Assembly (NCBI RefSeq): GCF_047238185.1 | Contig: NZ_JBDFMI010000001.1 | Location: forward strand, 1,860,001-1,924,000 | Source: Bacillus_AD sp047238185 | Lineage (GTDB): Bacteria > Bacillota > Bacilli > Bacillales > DSM-1321 | Length of the DNA: 64,000 nucleotides | Reading direction: 5' to 3' | Shown here: in pieces, positions 7,976 through 15,713 of the stretch | Position numbering within the stretch: the first letter of the stretch is position 1 | How the letters are laid out: each line of letters begins with the position of its first letter | Position numbers and translations under genes: made by a program | Notes under the pieces: model-generated | What the model was told of the DNA's origin: nothing | Database searches by the model: none | Seen by the model: only the letters and a program-made list of their open reading frames with translations

Positions 7976-8416
7976 CTATGACTGTTGATTTTTGATTCGA
8001 ATTCGTATAACAACGACCAATACGATTATGCCGACAACAGAAATGGTGAACAAGGGATGAATCAAAATATTCATGATGTGAAAGGGCGCTTTATGCCTAT
8101 ACACAGCACTTAACCACTTATCATCTTCTTTAATGGCAATAGCTTTTGCGCTTGATACTCCTTTAATCTCGTAATAGTCAGTTCCTTTCGGATAACTATT
8201 GGATGCATTACCATAAAACTCCCCCGTTTCTTTAATCGGTTTCGTTTCTACTTTACCGATTTTTTTACCAACCTCTTGGCCGTCTATTATCTCTTCTTGC
8301 TTGACCTCATAAACCTTCCCTTTCCAAACAACGAATGGGTATTGCCAAGATAACGCCTGGACAGAGAAAGCACACATATACATAAGGATGATGGATAAAA
8401 ACAGTATTCTTTTCAT
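7976..8416 (-). CDS. Secreted or membrane-anchored hypothetical protein
   Basis: A 146-residue protein from the ATG at 8416, chosen because GGGGGA lies 9 bases upstream. Residues 1-21 (MKRILFLSIILMYMCAFSVQ) form a signal peptide or anchor. A soluble domain with WQYPFVVWKGKVYEV near 24-38 follows, then a C-terminal transmembrane helix (about 118-140) and a basic tail RIRIKNQQS. The soluble domain would face outside. The closest pattern I know is small Bacillus exported proteins of unknown role. It lies just downstream of the yqiG-like gene but beyond its terminator. Confidence 0.7.
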   Translation of the reverse strand: MKRILFLSIILMYMCAFSVQALSWQYPFVVWKGKVYEVKQEEIIDGQEVGKKIGKVETKPIKETGEFYGNASNSYPKGTDYYEIKGVSSAKAIAIKEDDKWLSAVYRHKAPFHIMNILIHPLFTISVVGIIVLVVVIRIRIKNQQS

Positions 8417-8498
8417 GATTGGAGATCCCCCTTTTAAAAGTAGACGTATCTTAATTAATAAAGTTTCATAACATTCAGATAATAGTTCACCCCACAAA

Positions 8499-8528
8499 AA
8501 CAGCCCCGCCATAATCGACGGGGCTGTT
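8499..8528 (-). terminator. Terminator of the YqiG-like gene
   Basis: A 10-bp perfect stem (AACAGCCCCG / CGGGGCTGTT) with a 10-base loop and a TTTTTG tail on the minus strand, starting 6 bases after the stop codon of the gene at 8534-9655. Confidence 0.85.
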
Positions 8529-8533
8529 ACTCT

Positions 8534-9655
8534 TTACTTCTCCACAGGCAACCAACCGGTCCGCGTTGTGATGGCATGCCACATGCCGTCCGGAATTACC
8601 AATTCTTTCTGGCTGTCTTGCTTCAACGTAGTACGTATCGTGTTTTCTTTCCCTTCTTCGACTTTCTTCAGCCAATCCGGCTCCATTAAAGCTTCCCTGC
8701 CCAATGCAAATAAGGGGATGCCTGAGTCCAGCACTTCTCTCGCCTCTTCTGCTGTATGGATAGAACCTAATGCTATAAAAGCGGTTCTGCCGTCAATCAC
8801 ATCCCGTAATGCTTCTGCACGTGTAACCTCCATTCTTTTCCCGCTCCGGGGCATTGAATGGAAATCCATTAATGAAGCATGCAGATACGTCAATCCTTGG
8901 TCTGCTAGAATATCCACAAACGCATAGGTGTCATCCATCTTTATTCCAGGTTCACTCGCTTCTTCAGGTGAAAAGCGATAGCCGATGATAAATGAATCGT
9001 CACTGTATGCACGGGCGGCTTTCTTCACTTCCTGAATGACTGCAAGCGGGAAAGCCATCCGTTTTTCCAGACTGCCTCCCCACTGGTCGTTTCTTCTGTT
9101 TGCGTGCGGTGAAAAGAATTGATGTATCAAATAGCCATTAGCTCCATGTATTTCGACACCATCAAAACCGGCTTCGATGGCTCTGCGTGTTGTTTCACCG
9201 AAATCACGGATAATCCCGGCAATTTCAGTATCGCTTAATTCCCGAGGAACAGTAGAATTTTGAGTGGAAGGCACGTCACTTGGCGCCACTGGCGATTGGC
9301 CATCCAATAATTCGGGATCGCATTCCCTTCCCCCATGCTGGATTTGCAGAATAGCTTTTGATCCATTCTGTTTAATCGCTTCGGCCAACTCCCTTAACCG
9401 CGGGATTTGCATGTCATCATATCCGATGAACTGGCCAGGGAAGCAAAGCCCTGAACGAGATACCGCAATGCAAGCCGTAATGAACATTCCCGGTTCGCCC
9501 GCTCTTCTTTGATAATAGGCCATCTCTTGATCCGAAACGCTGCCATCCCTATCGCCTGAATAGGTGGTCATAGGAGCAATCACATAGCGATTCTTCAATG
9601 TAACTCCATTCGGTAAAACATATGGTTCAAAAATAGATTTATATGTATCTTTCAT
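8534..9655 (-). CDS. NADH-dependent flavin oxidoreductase, YqiG-like OYE
   Basis: A 373-residue FMN-dependent old-yellow-enzyme family protein, close in length and motif order to Bacillus YqiG. It has NRYVIAPMTTYSGDRDG near the N-terminus in place of the YqjM cysteine motif, QIQHGGREC, and HGANGYLIHQFFSPHANRR with the conserved His-Asn pair. The WGGSLEKRM loop follows, and a C-terminal LGREALMEPDW. The ATG at 9655 follows GGAGGATTTAAAGC; the longer frame has no ribosome site. It is monocistronic, with a strong terminator behind it. The substrate is unknown; unsaturated carbonyls are likely from the family. Confidence 0.9.
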   Translation of the reverse strand: MKDTYKSIFEPYVLPNGVTLKNRYVIAPMTTYSGDRDGSVSDQEMAYYQRRAGEPGMFITACIAVSRSGLCFPGQFIGYDDMQIPRLRELAEAIKQNGSKAILQIQHGGRECDPELLDGQSPVAPSDVPSTQNSTVPRELSDTEIAGIIRDFGETTRRAIEAGFDGVEIHGANGYLIHQFFSPHANRRNDQWGGSLEKRMAFPLAVIQEVKKAARAYSDDSFIIGYRFSPEEASEPGIKMDDTYAFVDILADQGLTYLHASLMDFHSMPRSGKRMEVTRAEALRDVIDGRTAFIALGSIHTAEEAREVLDSGIPLFALGREALMEPDWLKKVEEGKENTIRTTLKQDSQKELVIPDGMWHAITTRTGWLPVEK

Positions 9656-9863
9656 TGCTTTAAATCCTCCTTTTCCTAAAAAGCGTACTATGTTCTTCAC
9701 ACGTGCTACAAATTTAATGCTTAGAATAATCGTACGCCCCTGAATACTATTTCCCTTTCTTTGCTTCCATTACACTTTTTATTCACCCCTATTTTCCACT
9801 GCATATAATTGGCATAAAAAGACTAGGTGTGATAGGTTGATTTTTTTGAAAAATAGGGTATAG

Positions 9864-9891
9864 TTGATTATCAATTAACAGATTGTTAATT
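9864..9891 (+). promoter_or_regulatory. Candidate NrtR operator: two overlapping palindromes
   Basis: AATTAACA-GAT-TGTTAATT (9873-9891) is a perfect inverted repeat with 8-base arms. It overlaps TTGAT-T-ATCAA (9864-9874), also perfect. Both lie about 40-60 bases before the nrtR-type gene, at a likely promoter region (TTGAAA near 9846, TATCAA near 9869). Autoregulation by the NrtR-type protein is an inference. Confidence 0.45.
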
Positions 9892-9931
9892 AAAAGTTGG
9901 ATATAGTAATTAGTAGAAGGAGGCGGTCATT

Positions 9932-10672
9932 ATAAGCAATCCTGTACAAGGATCTCTTCCCTCGGACTGTTCTCCCGATAAGTATATGAGCGGCATCACG
10001 ATATTCACTATTGAATCTGATAAGACGGATCCTTACAAACCGCCAATAATGGTTCTTAAAGTGCTTTTGCTGGAAAATCGATCTTCCTCTATCCCTTATT
10101 TTGGGCTTCCGGAGGATGTAGTGAACAGAAACGAAACCGCATTTGAAGCCGCTTTTCGGATATTGGATACGCGCATGGGGTTGAGGCCTGCTTATATGAA
10201 GCATATACATATTTACGATAAACCTGACGACATGGAAAAACAACGGGTAATCTATAATGCCCATTACGCAATTATGCCGGAACACTTGCTCAACAGGCAG
10301 GAAACATGGAATGACATGGGTGTACATTTGTACACGTTGAAGGAAATAGGTGCATTGCCGATTGAAACTGGGCGGCTGGACACGATAAAAGATGCATATG
10401 AAGCTTTGGCTAAGGACTTATTGACAACAACCGCTGCCAAACATTTCTTGCCGAGCGCCTTTACCTATTCCGAACTGCAGGGTGTATTGATGACCATCTG
10501 CAGCGACCCTGCCATCACTCGCGACCAGTCATTTGCGAGAAAAATAAAATCGCTTCCCTTTATAGAAGCATTAAAAGGACAGACTACGAACCGGCATTCG
10601 AAAAAGCCGACTCAATTATATTGTTTTAATGATTTACATGTATTGAAGCCCATTTATACTGCGCGTTATTAA
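9932..10672 (+). CDS. nrtR: NrtR-type NUDIX transcriptional regulator of NAD metabolism
   Basis: An N-terminal NUDIX-like domain (to about 165) with a degenerate NUDIX box (ETAFEAAFRILDTRMGL rather than REUxEE) is followed by a C-terminal winged-helix segment. That segment includes FTYSELQGVLMTI and FARKIKSLPFIEAL. This is the architecture of NrtR, a repressor of NAD genes that senses ADP-ribose. The next gene is pncB, which supports the call. Coding similarity (SPDKYMSGITIFTI) begins upstream of the ATG at 9986. The only strong ribosome site, GAAGGAGG at 9916-9923, points to an ATT (9929) or ATA (9932) start. I use 9932, but ATG 9986 remains possible. Confidence 0.75.
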   Translation: MSNPVQGSLPSDCSPDKYMSGITIFTIESDKTDPYKPPIMVLKVLLLENRSSSIPYFGLPEDVVNRNETAFEAAFRILDTRMGLRPAYMKHIHIYDKPDDMEKQRVIYNAHYAIMPEHLLNRQETWNDMGVHLYTLKEIGALPIETGRLDTIKDAYEALAKDLLTTTAAKHFLPSAFTYSELQGVLMTICSDPAITRDQSFARKIKSLPFIEALKGQTTNRHSKKPTQLYCFNDLHVLKPIYTARY

Positions 10673-10726
10673 CTGCTATGCCAACTTGTTTATAGTCGAT
10701 AAAAGGACATTGTGTTCTTTTAGGGC

Positions 10727-10743
10727 TATAATGATAGTACTAT
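10727..10743 (+). promoter_or_regulatory. pncB -10 element with palindrome at the start point
   Basis: TATAAT at 10727-10732 is followed by the perfect palindrome ATAGTACTAT at 10734-10743, where transcription would begin. The -35 region is weak. The palindrome could be a regulator site, but it does not match the larger palindrome before nrtR. Confidence 0.4.
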
Positions 10744-10771
10744 TTATACAACTATGCTGGAGGATACTTTT

Positions 10772-12259
10772 ATGACTCAACAATACAATGATGATGGTTA
10801 CGCATTGCATACCGATCTATATCAGATCAATATGGCTGAAACGTACTGGGAGGACGGGATCCACGAGAGACGGTCTATTTTTGAAATCTATTTCCGCAAT
10901 TTACCCTTCAATAATGGGTATGCCATTTTTGCCGGCCTAGAAAAAATCATCTCGTATCTAGATGATCTTCGTTTCACTGAATCAGATATCGCTTATCTGC
11001 GGGAATTGGGATATAAGGACGACTTTTTGTCTTATCTTGCAGACTTCCGTTTTACAGGTACGGTCCTGTCTATGCAGGAAGGTGAACTGGCCTTCGGGAA
11101 TGAACCGCTCCTCCGCGTTGATGCCCCATTGATTCAGGCACAGATCGTAGAGACAGCTCTTTTGAATATCATCAACTATCAAACGCTGATCGCTACCAAG
11201 GCATCCCGCATCAAACAGGTAATCGGCGATGATGTGGCCATGGAATTCGGCACAAGGCGTGCACAAGAGTTCGATGCAGCCATTTGGGGAACGCGTGCTG
11301 CCTTTATCGGCGGATTTGAGGCTACCTCCAATGTTAGAGCTGGAAAATTGTTCGGCATACCGGTTTCCGGGACACACGCCCATTCACTTGTTCAAGCGTA
11401 TAAAAATGAATACATTGCCTTCCATAAATATGCACGCCGCCATAAGGACTGTGTCTTTTTGGTGGATACATATGATACATTGAAATCAGGAGTACCAAAT
11501 GCGATAAGAGTAGCCAAAGAATTAGGGGATCAAATCAATTTTCTCGGCATACGCCTAGACAGCGGCGACTTGGCCTATTTATCGAAGCAGGCGAGAAAAA
11601 TGCTCGATGAAGCTGGTTTTACCGAGGCAAAAATTGTCGCTTCCAATGATCTTGATGAAAACACGATTCTAAATTTAAAGAACCAGGGAGCAAAAATCGA
11701 TACATGGGGAATTGGCACAAAGCTGATCACAGCCTATGATCAACCTGCCCTCGGCGCTGTTTATAAAATGATGTCCATAGAAAATGAAGAGGGTGAAATG
11801 GTTGATACCATTAAAATCAGCGCCAACCCTGAGAAAGTTTCCACACCGGGCTTGAAAAAAGTATTTCGTATCATTAATTCCATCAATGGCAAATCGGAAG
11901 GCGACTATATCACGATGGAAGATGAAAATCCTGAACAGGAGGATCATTTGAATATGTTCCATCCGATTCATACACATATCTCAAAATTTGTAACCAACTT
12001 TGAGGCGCGCGACCTCCATCATTTGATTTTCGAGAAAGGTGAATTGAAATATGAAACCCCTTCTCTGCCAGACATTCAACAATTTGCAAAGGAAAATCTG
12101 AATTTGCTTTGGGATGAGTACTTGCGGATTTCCCGACCGCAGGAATACCCTGTTGATCTAAGCCGCAAATGCTGGGAAAACAAGATGGCCAATATTGAAG
12201 AAGTGAAATTGAATGTTAGACAGATGGTCCAACAATCGATGAACTACGAAAACCAATAA
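10772..12259 (+). CDS. pncB: Nicotinate phosphoribosyltransferase
   Basis: A 495-residue cytosolic enzyme joining nicotinate with phosphoribosyl pyrophosphate to give nicotinate mononucleotide, coupled to ATP hydrolysis. This is the entry step of NAD salvage. Key family blocks are HTDLYQINMAETYW (13-26), EFGTRR (158-163), the catalytic-loop GTHAHS (200-205) and LDSGDLAYLSKQAR near 270. Length fits the long Firmicute form. The ATG at 10772 follows GGAGGATACTTTT. It lies 99 bases after the NrtR-type gene, which probably controls it, and ends at a stem-loop. Confidence 0.96.
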   Translation: MTQQYNDDGYALHTDLYQINMAETYWEDGIHERRSIFEIYFRNLPFNNGYAIFAGLEKIISYLDDLRFTESDIAYLRELGYKDDFLSYLADFRFTGTVLSMQEGELAFGNEPLLRVDAPLIQAQIVETALLNIINYQTLIATKASRIKQVIGDDVAMEFGTRRAQEFDAAIWGTRAAFIGGFEATSNVRAGKLFGIPVSGTHAHSLVQAYKNEYIAFHKYARRHKDCVFLVDTYDTLKSGVPNAIRVAKELGDQINFLGIRLDSGDLAYLSKQARKMLDEAGFTEAKIVASNDLDENTILNLKNQGAKIDTWGIGTKLITAYDQPALGAVYKMMSIENEEGEMVDTIKISANPEKVSTPGLKKVFRIINSINGKSEGDYITMEDENPEQEDHLNMFHPIHTHISKFVTNFEARDLHHLIFEKGELKYETPSLPDIQQFAKENLNLLWDEYLRISRPQEYPVDLSRKCWENKMANIEEVKLNVRQMVQQSMNYENQ

Positions 12260-12289
12260 ACCAAGATACTGTATCGGTGCAGCACCTTC

Positions 12290-12321
12290 CACCCCTTTGG
12301 AATTGATCTTCCGAAGGGGTG
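12290..12321 (+). terminator. Stem-loop terminator after pncB
   Basis: CACCCCTT pairs with AAGGGGTG, and an inner GGAA/TTCC extends the stem. The T-tract (GTTTGACT) is weak. Confidence 0.6.
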
Positions 12322-12461
12322 TTTGACTAATGCGTTGGATAATATGAGCAGGACAAAATATGTCTGCCAATCGCCAACCCTCATATAGCAAAGAGTGCGA
12401 AAAATCCCTTTTGTCAGACAGCTGTTCTTTTGTTATCCTTACTGTTAGAGAGGTGAATTAA

Positions 12462-12725
12462 ATGCTATTCAACACAATTAATCAAGATATGTTAAATCAA
12501 TTGTGCTTTGCTTTCGATTCCTGCTTATTGGAACGGAATCTTTCTTTCCAACACACGAAAATAGTGGAAGAAAACGGCACTTTGTTTTATACTTTCTGCA
12601 ATGACCCGGAGAAAGCCCGCTCCGTTGAATTTGACGGCCAACATTGCCTAGGATTGGAAATGGACTACATTGCAGCGGAAGTGCTCTTGCCCATTTTACC
12701 CCGATTAAAGGCATATGCTATCTAA
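12462..12725 (+). CDS. Small conserved hypothetical protein
   Basis: An 87-residue soluble protein whose ATG follows GAGAGGTGAATTAA. A strong terminator begins at its stop codon, so it looks like a complete single-gene unit. It has a helix near 8-22, then beta-type segments KIVEENGTLFYTFC and VEFDGQHCLGLEMDY with three cysteines, and a helix at the end. No motif or family is recognised. Confidence 0.72.
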   Translation: MLFNTINQDMLNQLCFAFDSCLLERNLSFQHTKIVEENGTLFYTFCNDPEKARSVEFDGQHCLGLEMDYIAAEVLLPILPRLKAYAI

Positions 12726-12748
12726 AACCATCCTTGTGATGGTTTTTT
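12724..12748 (+). terminator. Rho-independent terminator
   Basis: AAAACCATC-CTTGT-GATGGTTTT followed by further T residues, overlapping the last codon of the gene at 12462-12725. Confidence 0.85.
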
Positions 12749-12764
12749 AAATGGAAATTTTTAG

Positions 12765-12793
12765 TTGACCATTTTATAACCAATTGGTAAAAT
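12765..12793 (+). promoter_or_regulatory. Sigma-A promoter with palindrome between -35 and -10
   Basis: TTGACC (12765-12770) and TAAAAT (12788-12793) are 17 bases apart. The spacer ends in the perfect 10-base palindrome ACCAATTGGT (12779-12788), a good place for a repressor. It drives the thioesterase and probably the whole 2-oxoacid dehydrogenase operon; the leader to 13060 is about 260 bases with no other feature seen. Confidence 0.65.
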
Positions 12794-12821
12794 TTCGTTA
12801 AAAGACTGTTACACTTTGAAA

Positions 12822-12837
12822 ATGTATCCGCTTTCAT
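12822..12837 (-). promoter_or_regulatory. Catabolite-responsive element (cre)
   Basis: The minus strand reads ATGAAAGCGGATACAT, a full match to the cre consensus WTGNAARCGNWWWCAW. It lies about 20-40 bases after the predicted start point, where bound CcpA usually blocks elongation. Glucose repression of the downstream catabolic operon is expected. Confidence 0.7.
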
Positions 12838-13059
12838 TACATGCTTTTAGATTTATTTTTCTTCTATTCTCCACTGCTTCATCATTAAACTAAAGCATTA
12901 AAAGATTAATGCGGTTAGGGATTTATGAACTGAACAAAGATATTCGCCCCCTTCTTGCCCCGCTCAACAATATTCATCTAAGAAAAATAGAAAGCAGGAT
13001 ATTTTATTTCATTTTTAAAACGGAATGTCTTTTTATCGTTATATAAAGGAAGTGATGAT

Positions 13060-13443
13060 TTGAAACCCGGAATGAAAATAGGCATGGCAGAATCGATTAC
13101 AGTTGAAGTATCGGAGGATATGTTCGCCCGTTTTGAAGATAAGGTCATTCATCCGGCCTTTTCAACAGTATCGATGGTTTATCATATGGAATGGGCGTCA
13201 CGGAAAATAATCCTTCCCTATTTGAATGAAGATGAAGAAGGACTTGGTGCTTCTGTTAACCTAAAGCATACTGGTATGTCCCCTGCCCATTCTAAAGTCA
13301 CCATTACCGCCGTGCTGAAAGAAATTGTTAACAATATAATTGTGACTGAAGTAGAGGCCTTTAACGAAAAAGAAAGGATTGGTGTTGGAACAGTCAAGCA
13401 AATCGTGCTCCCGAAGGCAGAAATTGAGAAAAAACTGAGCTGA
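13060..13443 (+). CDS. FlK-like hotdog thioesterase
   Basis: A 127-residue single-domain hotdog protein. The segment MVYHMEWASRKIILPYL followed by GLGASVNLKHTGMSPAHSKV aligns by eye with fluoroacetyl-CoA thioesterase FlK, in which Glu in MEWA and His in VNVTHT take part in catalysis. Both are kept here (Glu near 46, His near 71). It would hydrolyse an acyl-CoA. The start is TTG at 13060, preceded by AAAGGAAGTGA; the next ATG would remove the conserved KPGM start. It is first in the cre-controlled unit, 204 bases before the E1alpha gene, and may relieve CoA trapping or play a PaaI-like role. Confidence 0.85.
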   Translation: MKPGMKIGMAESITVEVSEDMFARFEDKVIHPAFSTVSMVYHMEWASRKIILPYLNEDEEGLGASVNLKHTGMSPAHSKVTITAVLKEIVNNIIVTEVEAFNEKERIGVGTVKQIVLPKAEIEKKLS

Positions 13444-13647
13444 TAACGGGTCTTTTCTTAGATACTCATATGTCCGCTTCCCCTGCCACAAGCATTTACC
13501 ACTATATTCATCATGCTAATCATAGGCTGTTGCAACCAGTAAAAACACCATTAACCCATGCTCGCAAGCCGTTCGCATCCATTTGCTTGTCATTTGATGC
13601 TTCACGGTCGTAACAAAAAGGTGTACTAAAAGGACAGAGGTGAAAAA

Positions 13648-14718
13648 ATGATTAAAGAATATCCGATTGTTAGAGTCATGGATGATGAAGGCCAGTTGCT
13701 TGAATCACCTTATAGAGAACAAATCACTGAAGAACTGGCATTGGCATTATATACACATATGCTTCGCATCAGAACGTTCGACAGAAAGGCCATTTCGCTA
13801 CAAAGACAAGGACGGCTTGGCACGTATCCTCCATTTGAAGGGCAGGAAGCGGCTCAGGTAGGCAGTGCGCTTGCTCTTGAAGAACAGGATTGGCTCTTCC
13901 CGACGTACAGGGACCATGGAGCAACATTGACATTTGGGCAGGATATGGTCAACCTTTTTCTTTATTGGCAAGGTAGGCTTGAAGGCCTCACTCCTCCCCA
14001 TGGAAAACGGATCTTTCCTCCAGCGGTGCCGATTGCCACTCAAATACCTCATGCCGTAGGGGCTGCCTGGGCAGAGAAACGAAAAGGAACGTCTTCTATT
14101 TCCATCGTCTATTTCGGGGACGGCGCAACATCAGCCGGGGACTTCCACGAAGGGCTGAACTTCGCAAGCGTTTATCAAGTGCCAGTTGTCCTTTTTAATC
14201 AAAATAACGGGATAGCTATTTCTCTTCCCGTAGAAAAACAGATGAACAGCAAAACCATTGCCCAAAAAGGGATGGCGTATGACATTCCCAGCATTCGTAT
14301 AGACGGCAATGATGCATTCATCGTCTATTTTGAGACAAAAAAAGCCGCCGAGGCAGCAAGAAAAGGAATGGGTCCTACCTTAATAGAAGCCGTTACTTGG
14401 AGGTACGGCGCCCATACGACCGCTGATGACCCTACCCGTTACAGGGATCAAGGGAAATCAAGGGAAATCCCGGATCCTTTACAGCGCTTGATTGCCGCTA
14501 TGAAGCAGCTGGGGTATTGGGATGAATCCAGCATGAAATCTCTTGCGAAAGAGATCGAGCATGAAATTGAAGAGGCTGTTCGCATAATGGAAAAAGCGGA
14601 TAAGCCTTTAGTGGAGGATCTTTTTGATTATACGTACGAAACGCTTCCTCCGTATTTGAATGAACAGAAAGAAAACTATCTTAAGCTGATCAGAGGTGAC
14701 TTCAATGAACGTGGTTGA
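13648..14718 (+). CDS. 2-oxoacid dehydrogenase E1 component, alpha subunit
   Basis: A 356-residue thiamine diphosphate-dependent decarboxylase subunit. The ThDP motif is GDGATSAGDFHEG (157-169) through QNN (185-187). The phosphorylation-loop-like YGAHTTADDPTRYR and the N-terminal RQGRLGTYPPFEGQEA block match PdhA-type E1alpha. It pairs with the next gene to form E1 and feeds acyl groups to the E2 lipoyl domain. The ATG follows GACAGAGGTG. Sequence is PdhA-like, yet the gene lies in a catabolite-controlled unit with a thioesterase near the paa cluster, so the substrate may be an aromatic or branched 2-oxoacid. Confidence 0.92.
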   Translation: MIKEYPIVRVMDDEGQLLESPYREQITEELALALYTHMLRIRTFDRKAISLQRQGRLGTYPPFEGQEAAQVGSALALEEQDWLFPTYRDHGATLTFGQDMVNLFLYWQGRLEGLTPPHGKRIFPPAVPIATQIPHAVGAAWAEKRKGTSSISIVYFGDGATSAGDFHEGLNFASVYQVPVVLFNQNNGIAISLPVEKQMNSKTIAQKGMAYDIPSIRIDGNDAFIVYFETKKAAEAARKGMGPTLIEAVTWRYGAHTTADDPTRYRDQGKSREIPDPLQRLIAAMKQLGYWDESSMKSLAKEIEHEIEEAVRIMEKADKPLVEDLFDYTYETLPPYLNEQKENYLKLIRGDFNERG

Positions 14719-15703
14719 GAAAAAAGTCCAATCGTTCACGCTTGTCCAGGCAGTCCGTGATGCATTGAGGCTCAAGCTTGCAGAGGACCCAGATACGCTG
14801 ATTTTAGGGGAAGATGTCGGCAAAAACGGCGGCGTCTTTCGCGCGACTGAAGACCTTCAAAAGGAATTCGGCAGTGAACGCGTCATCGATACACCCTTAA
14901 GCGAGGCCGGTATAATCGGAACCTCGGTCGGTATGGCTGTTAATGGCTGCAAGCCGATTGCAGAAATCCAATTTCTCGGCTTCATTTACCCGGCCTATGA
15001 GCATATTATGACGCATGTATCTCGTTTACGGGCTAAGACCCGGGGACATTATACAGTCCCGATGGTTATACGTGCTCCCTATGGCGCCGGCGTCAGAGCA
15101 CCGGAAATCCATTCCGACAGTACCGAAGCGCTTTTCACCCATATGCCAGGGCTGAAAGTGGTCTGTCCCTCTGATCCGTATGATGCTAAAGGATTGCTGA
15201 TTTCCGCCATTGAAGACCCGGACCCTGTCCTCTTTCTGGAATCCATGCGAAATTACCGGGCCTTCCGGATGGATGTGCCTACAGGAAAATACTATGTAGA
15301 AATCGGCAAGGGCAAAAAAGTGCAAGAAGGGACAGATATCACATTGATTGCTTGGGGGGCCATGGTTCCTGTAGCGATGAAGGCGGCAGCAGAAGCTGAA
15401 AAACAAAATATCACCTGTGATATCATCGACCTCCGCACTCTCTCCCCTATCGACCGGGACATCATTGCTGAATCTGTCCAGAAAACCGGCCGGGCAGTCA
15501 TAATCCATGAAGCCCACGGAAACGGCGGCCTCGGTGCCGATATTTTATCCATCATCAACGATACATCCTTCCTTTATTTGAAAGCGCCGATTGGCCGTGT
15601 TACCGGCTTTGATGTACCTGTGCCTTTCTTTTCATTGGAAGAACACTATATTCCCACACCAAAGCGTGTAATGAAAGCCATTCAAGACGCCATTCATTTT
15701 TAA
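14705..15703 (+). CDS. 2-oxoacid dehydrogenase E1 component, beta subunit
   Basis: A 332-residue transketolase-like beta subunit. LGEDVGKNGGVFRATEDL carries the family Glu that contacts the ThDP ring, and the AIEDPDPVLFLES and AHGNGGLGADILS blocks are conserved. The ATG at 14705 follows AGAGGTGAC and overlaps the end of the alpha gene by 14 bases, so translation is probably coupled. Together with alpha it forms the alpha2beta2 E1 that binds the E2 core. Confidence 0.94.
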   Translation: MNVVEKKVQSFTLVQAVRDALRLKLAEDPDTLILGEDVGKNGGVFRATEDLQKEFGSERVIDTPLSEAGIIGTSVGMAVNGCKPIAEIQFLGFIYPAYEHIMTHVSRLRAKTRGHYTVPMVIRAPYGAGVRAPEIHSDSTEALFTHMPGLKVVCPSDPYDAKGLLISAIEDPDPVLFLESMRNYRAFRMDVPTGKYYVEIGKGKKVQEGTDITLIAWGAMVPVAMKAAAEAEKQNITCDIIDLRTLSPIDRDIIAESVQKTGRAVIIHEAHGNGGLGADILSIINDTSFLYLKAPIGRVTGFDVPVPFFSLEEHYIPTPKRVMKAIQDAIHF

Positions 15704-15713
15704 GGAGGGACCT

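Noticed and set aside
13444..13647. A possible sigma-54 promoter before the E1alpha gene, as in aco and bkd operons
   Set aside because: No GG-N10-GC type -24/-12 element is present; GGCTGTTGC near 13530 does not fit the spacing.
15026..15517. A 163-codon frame opposite the E1beta gene
   Set aside because: It is fully antisense to a conserved enzyme gene, is rich in Cys and His as expected from a shadow frame, and has no ribosome site.
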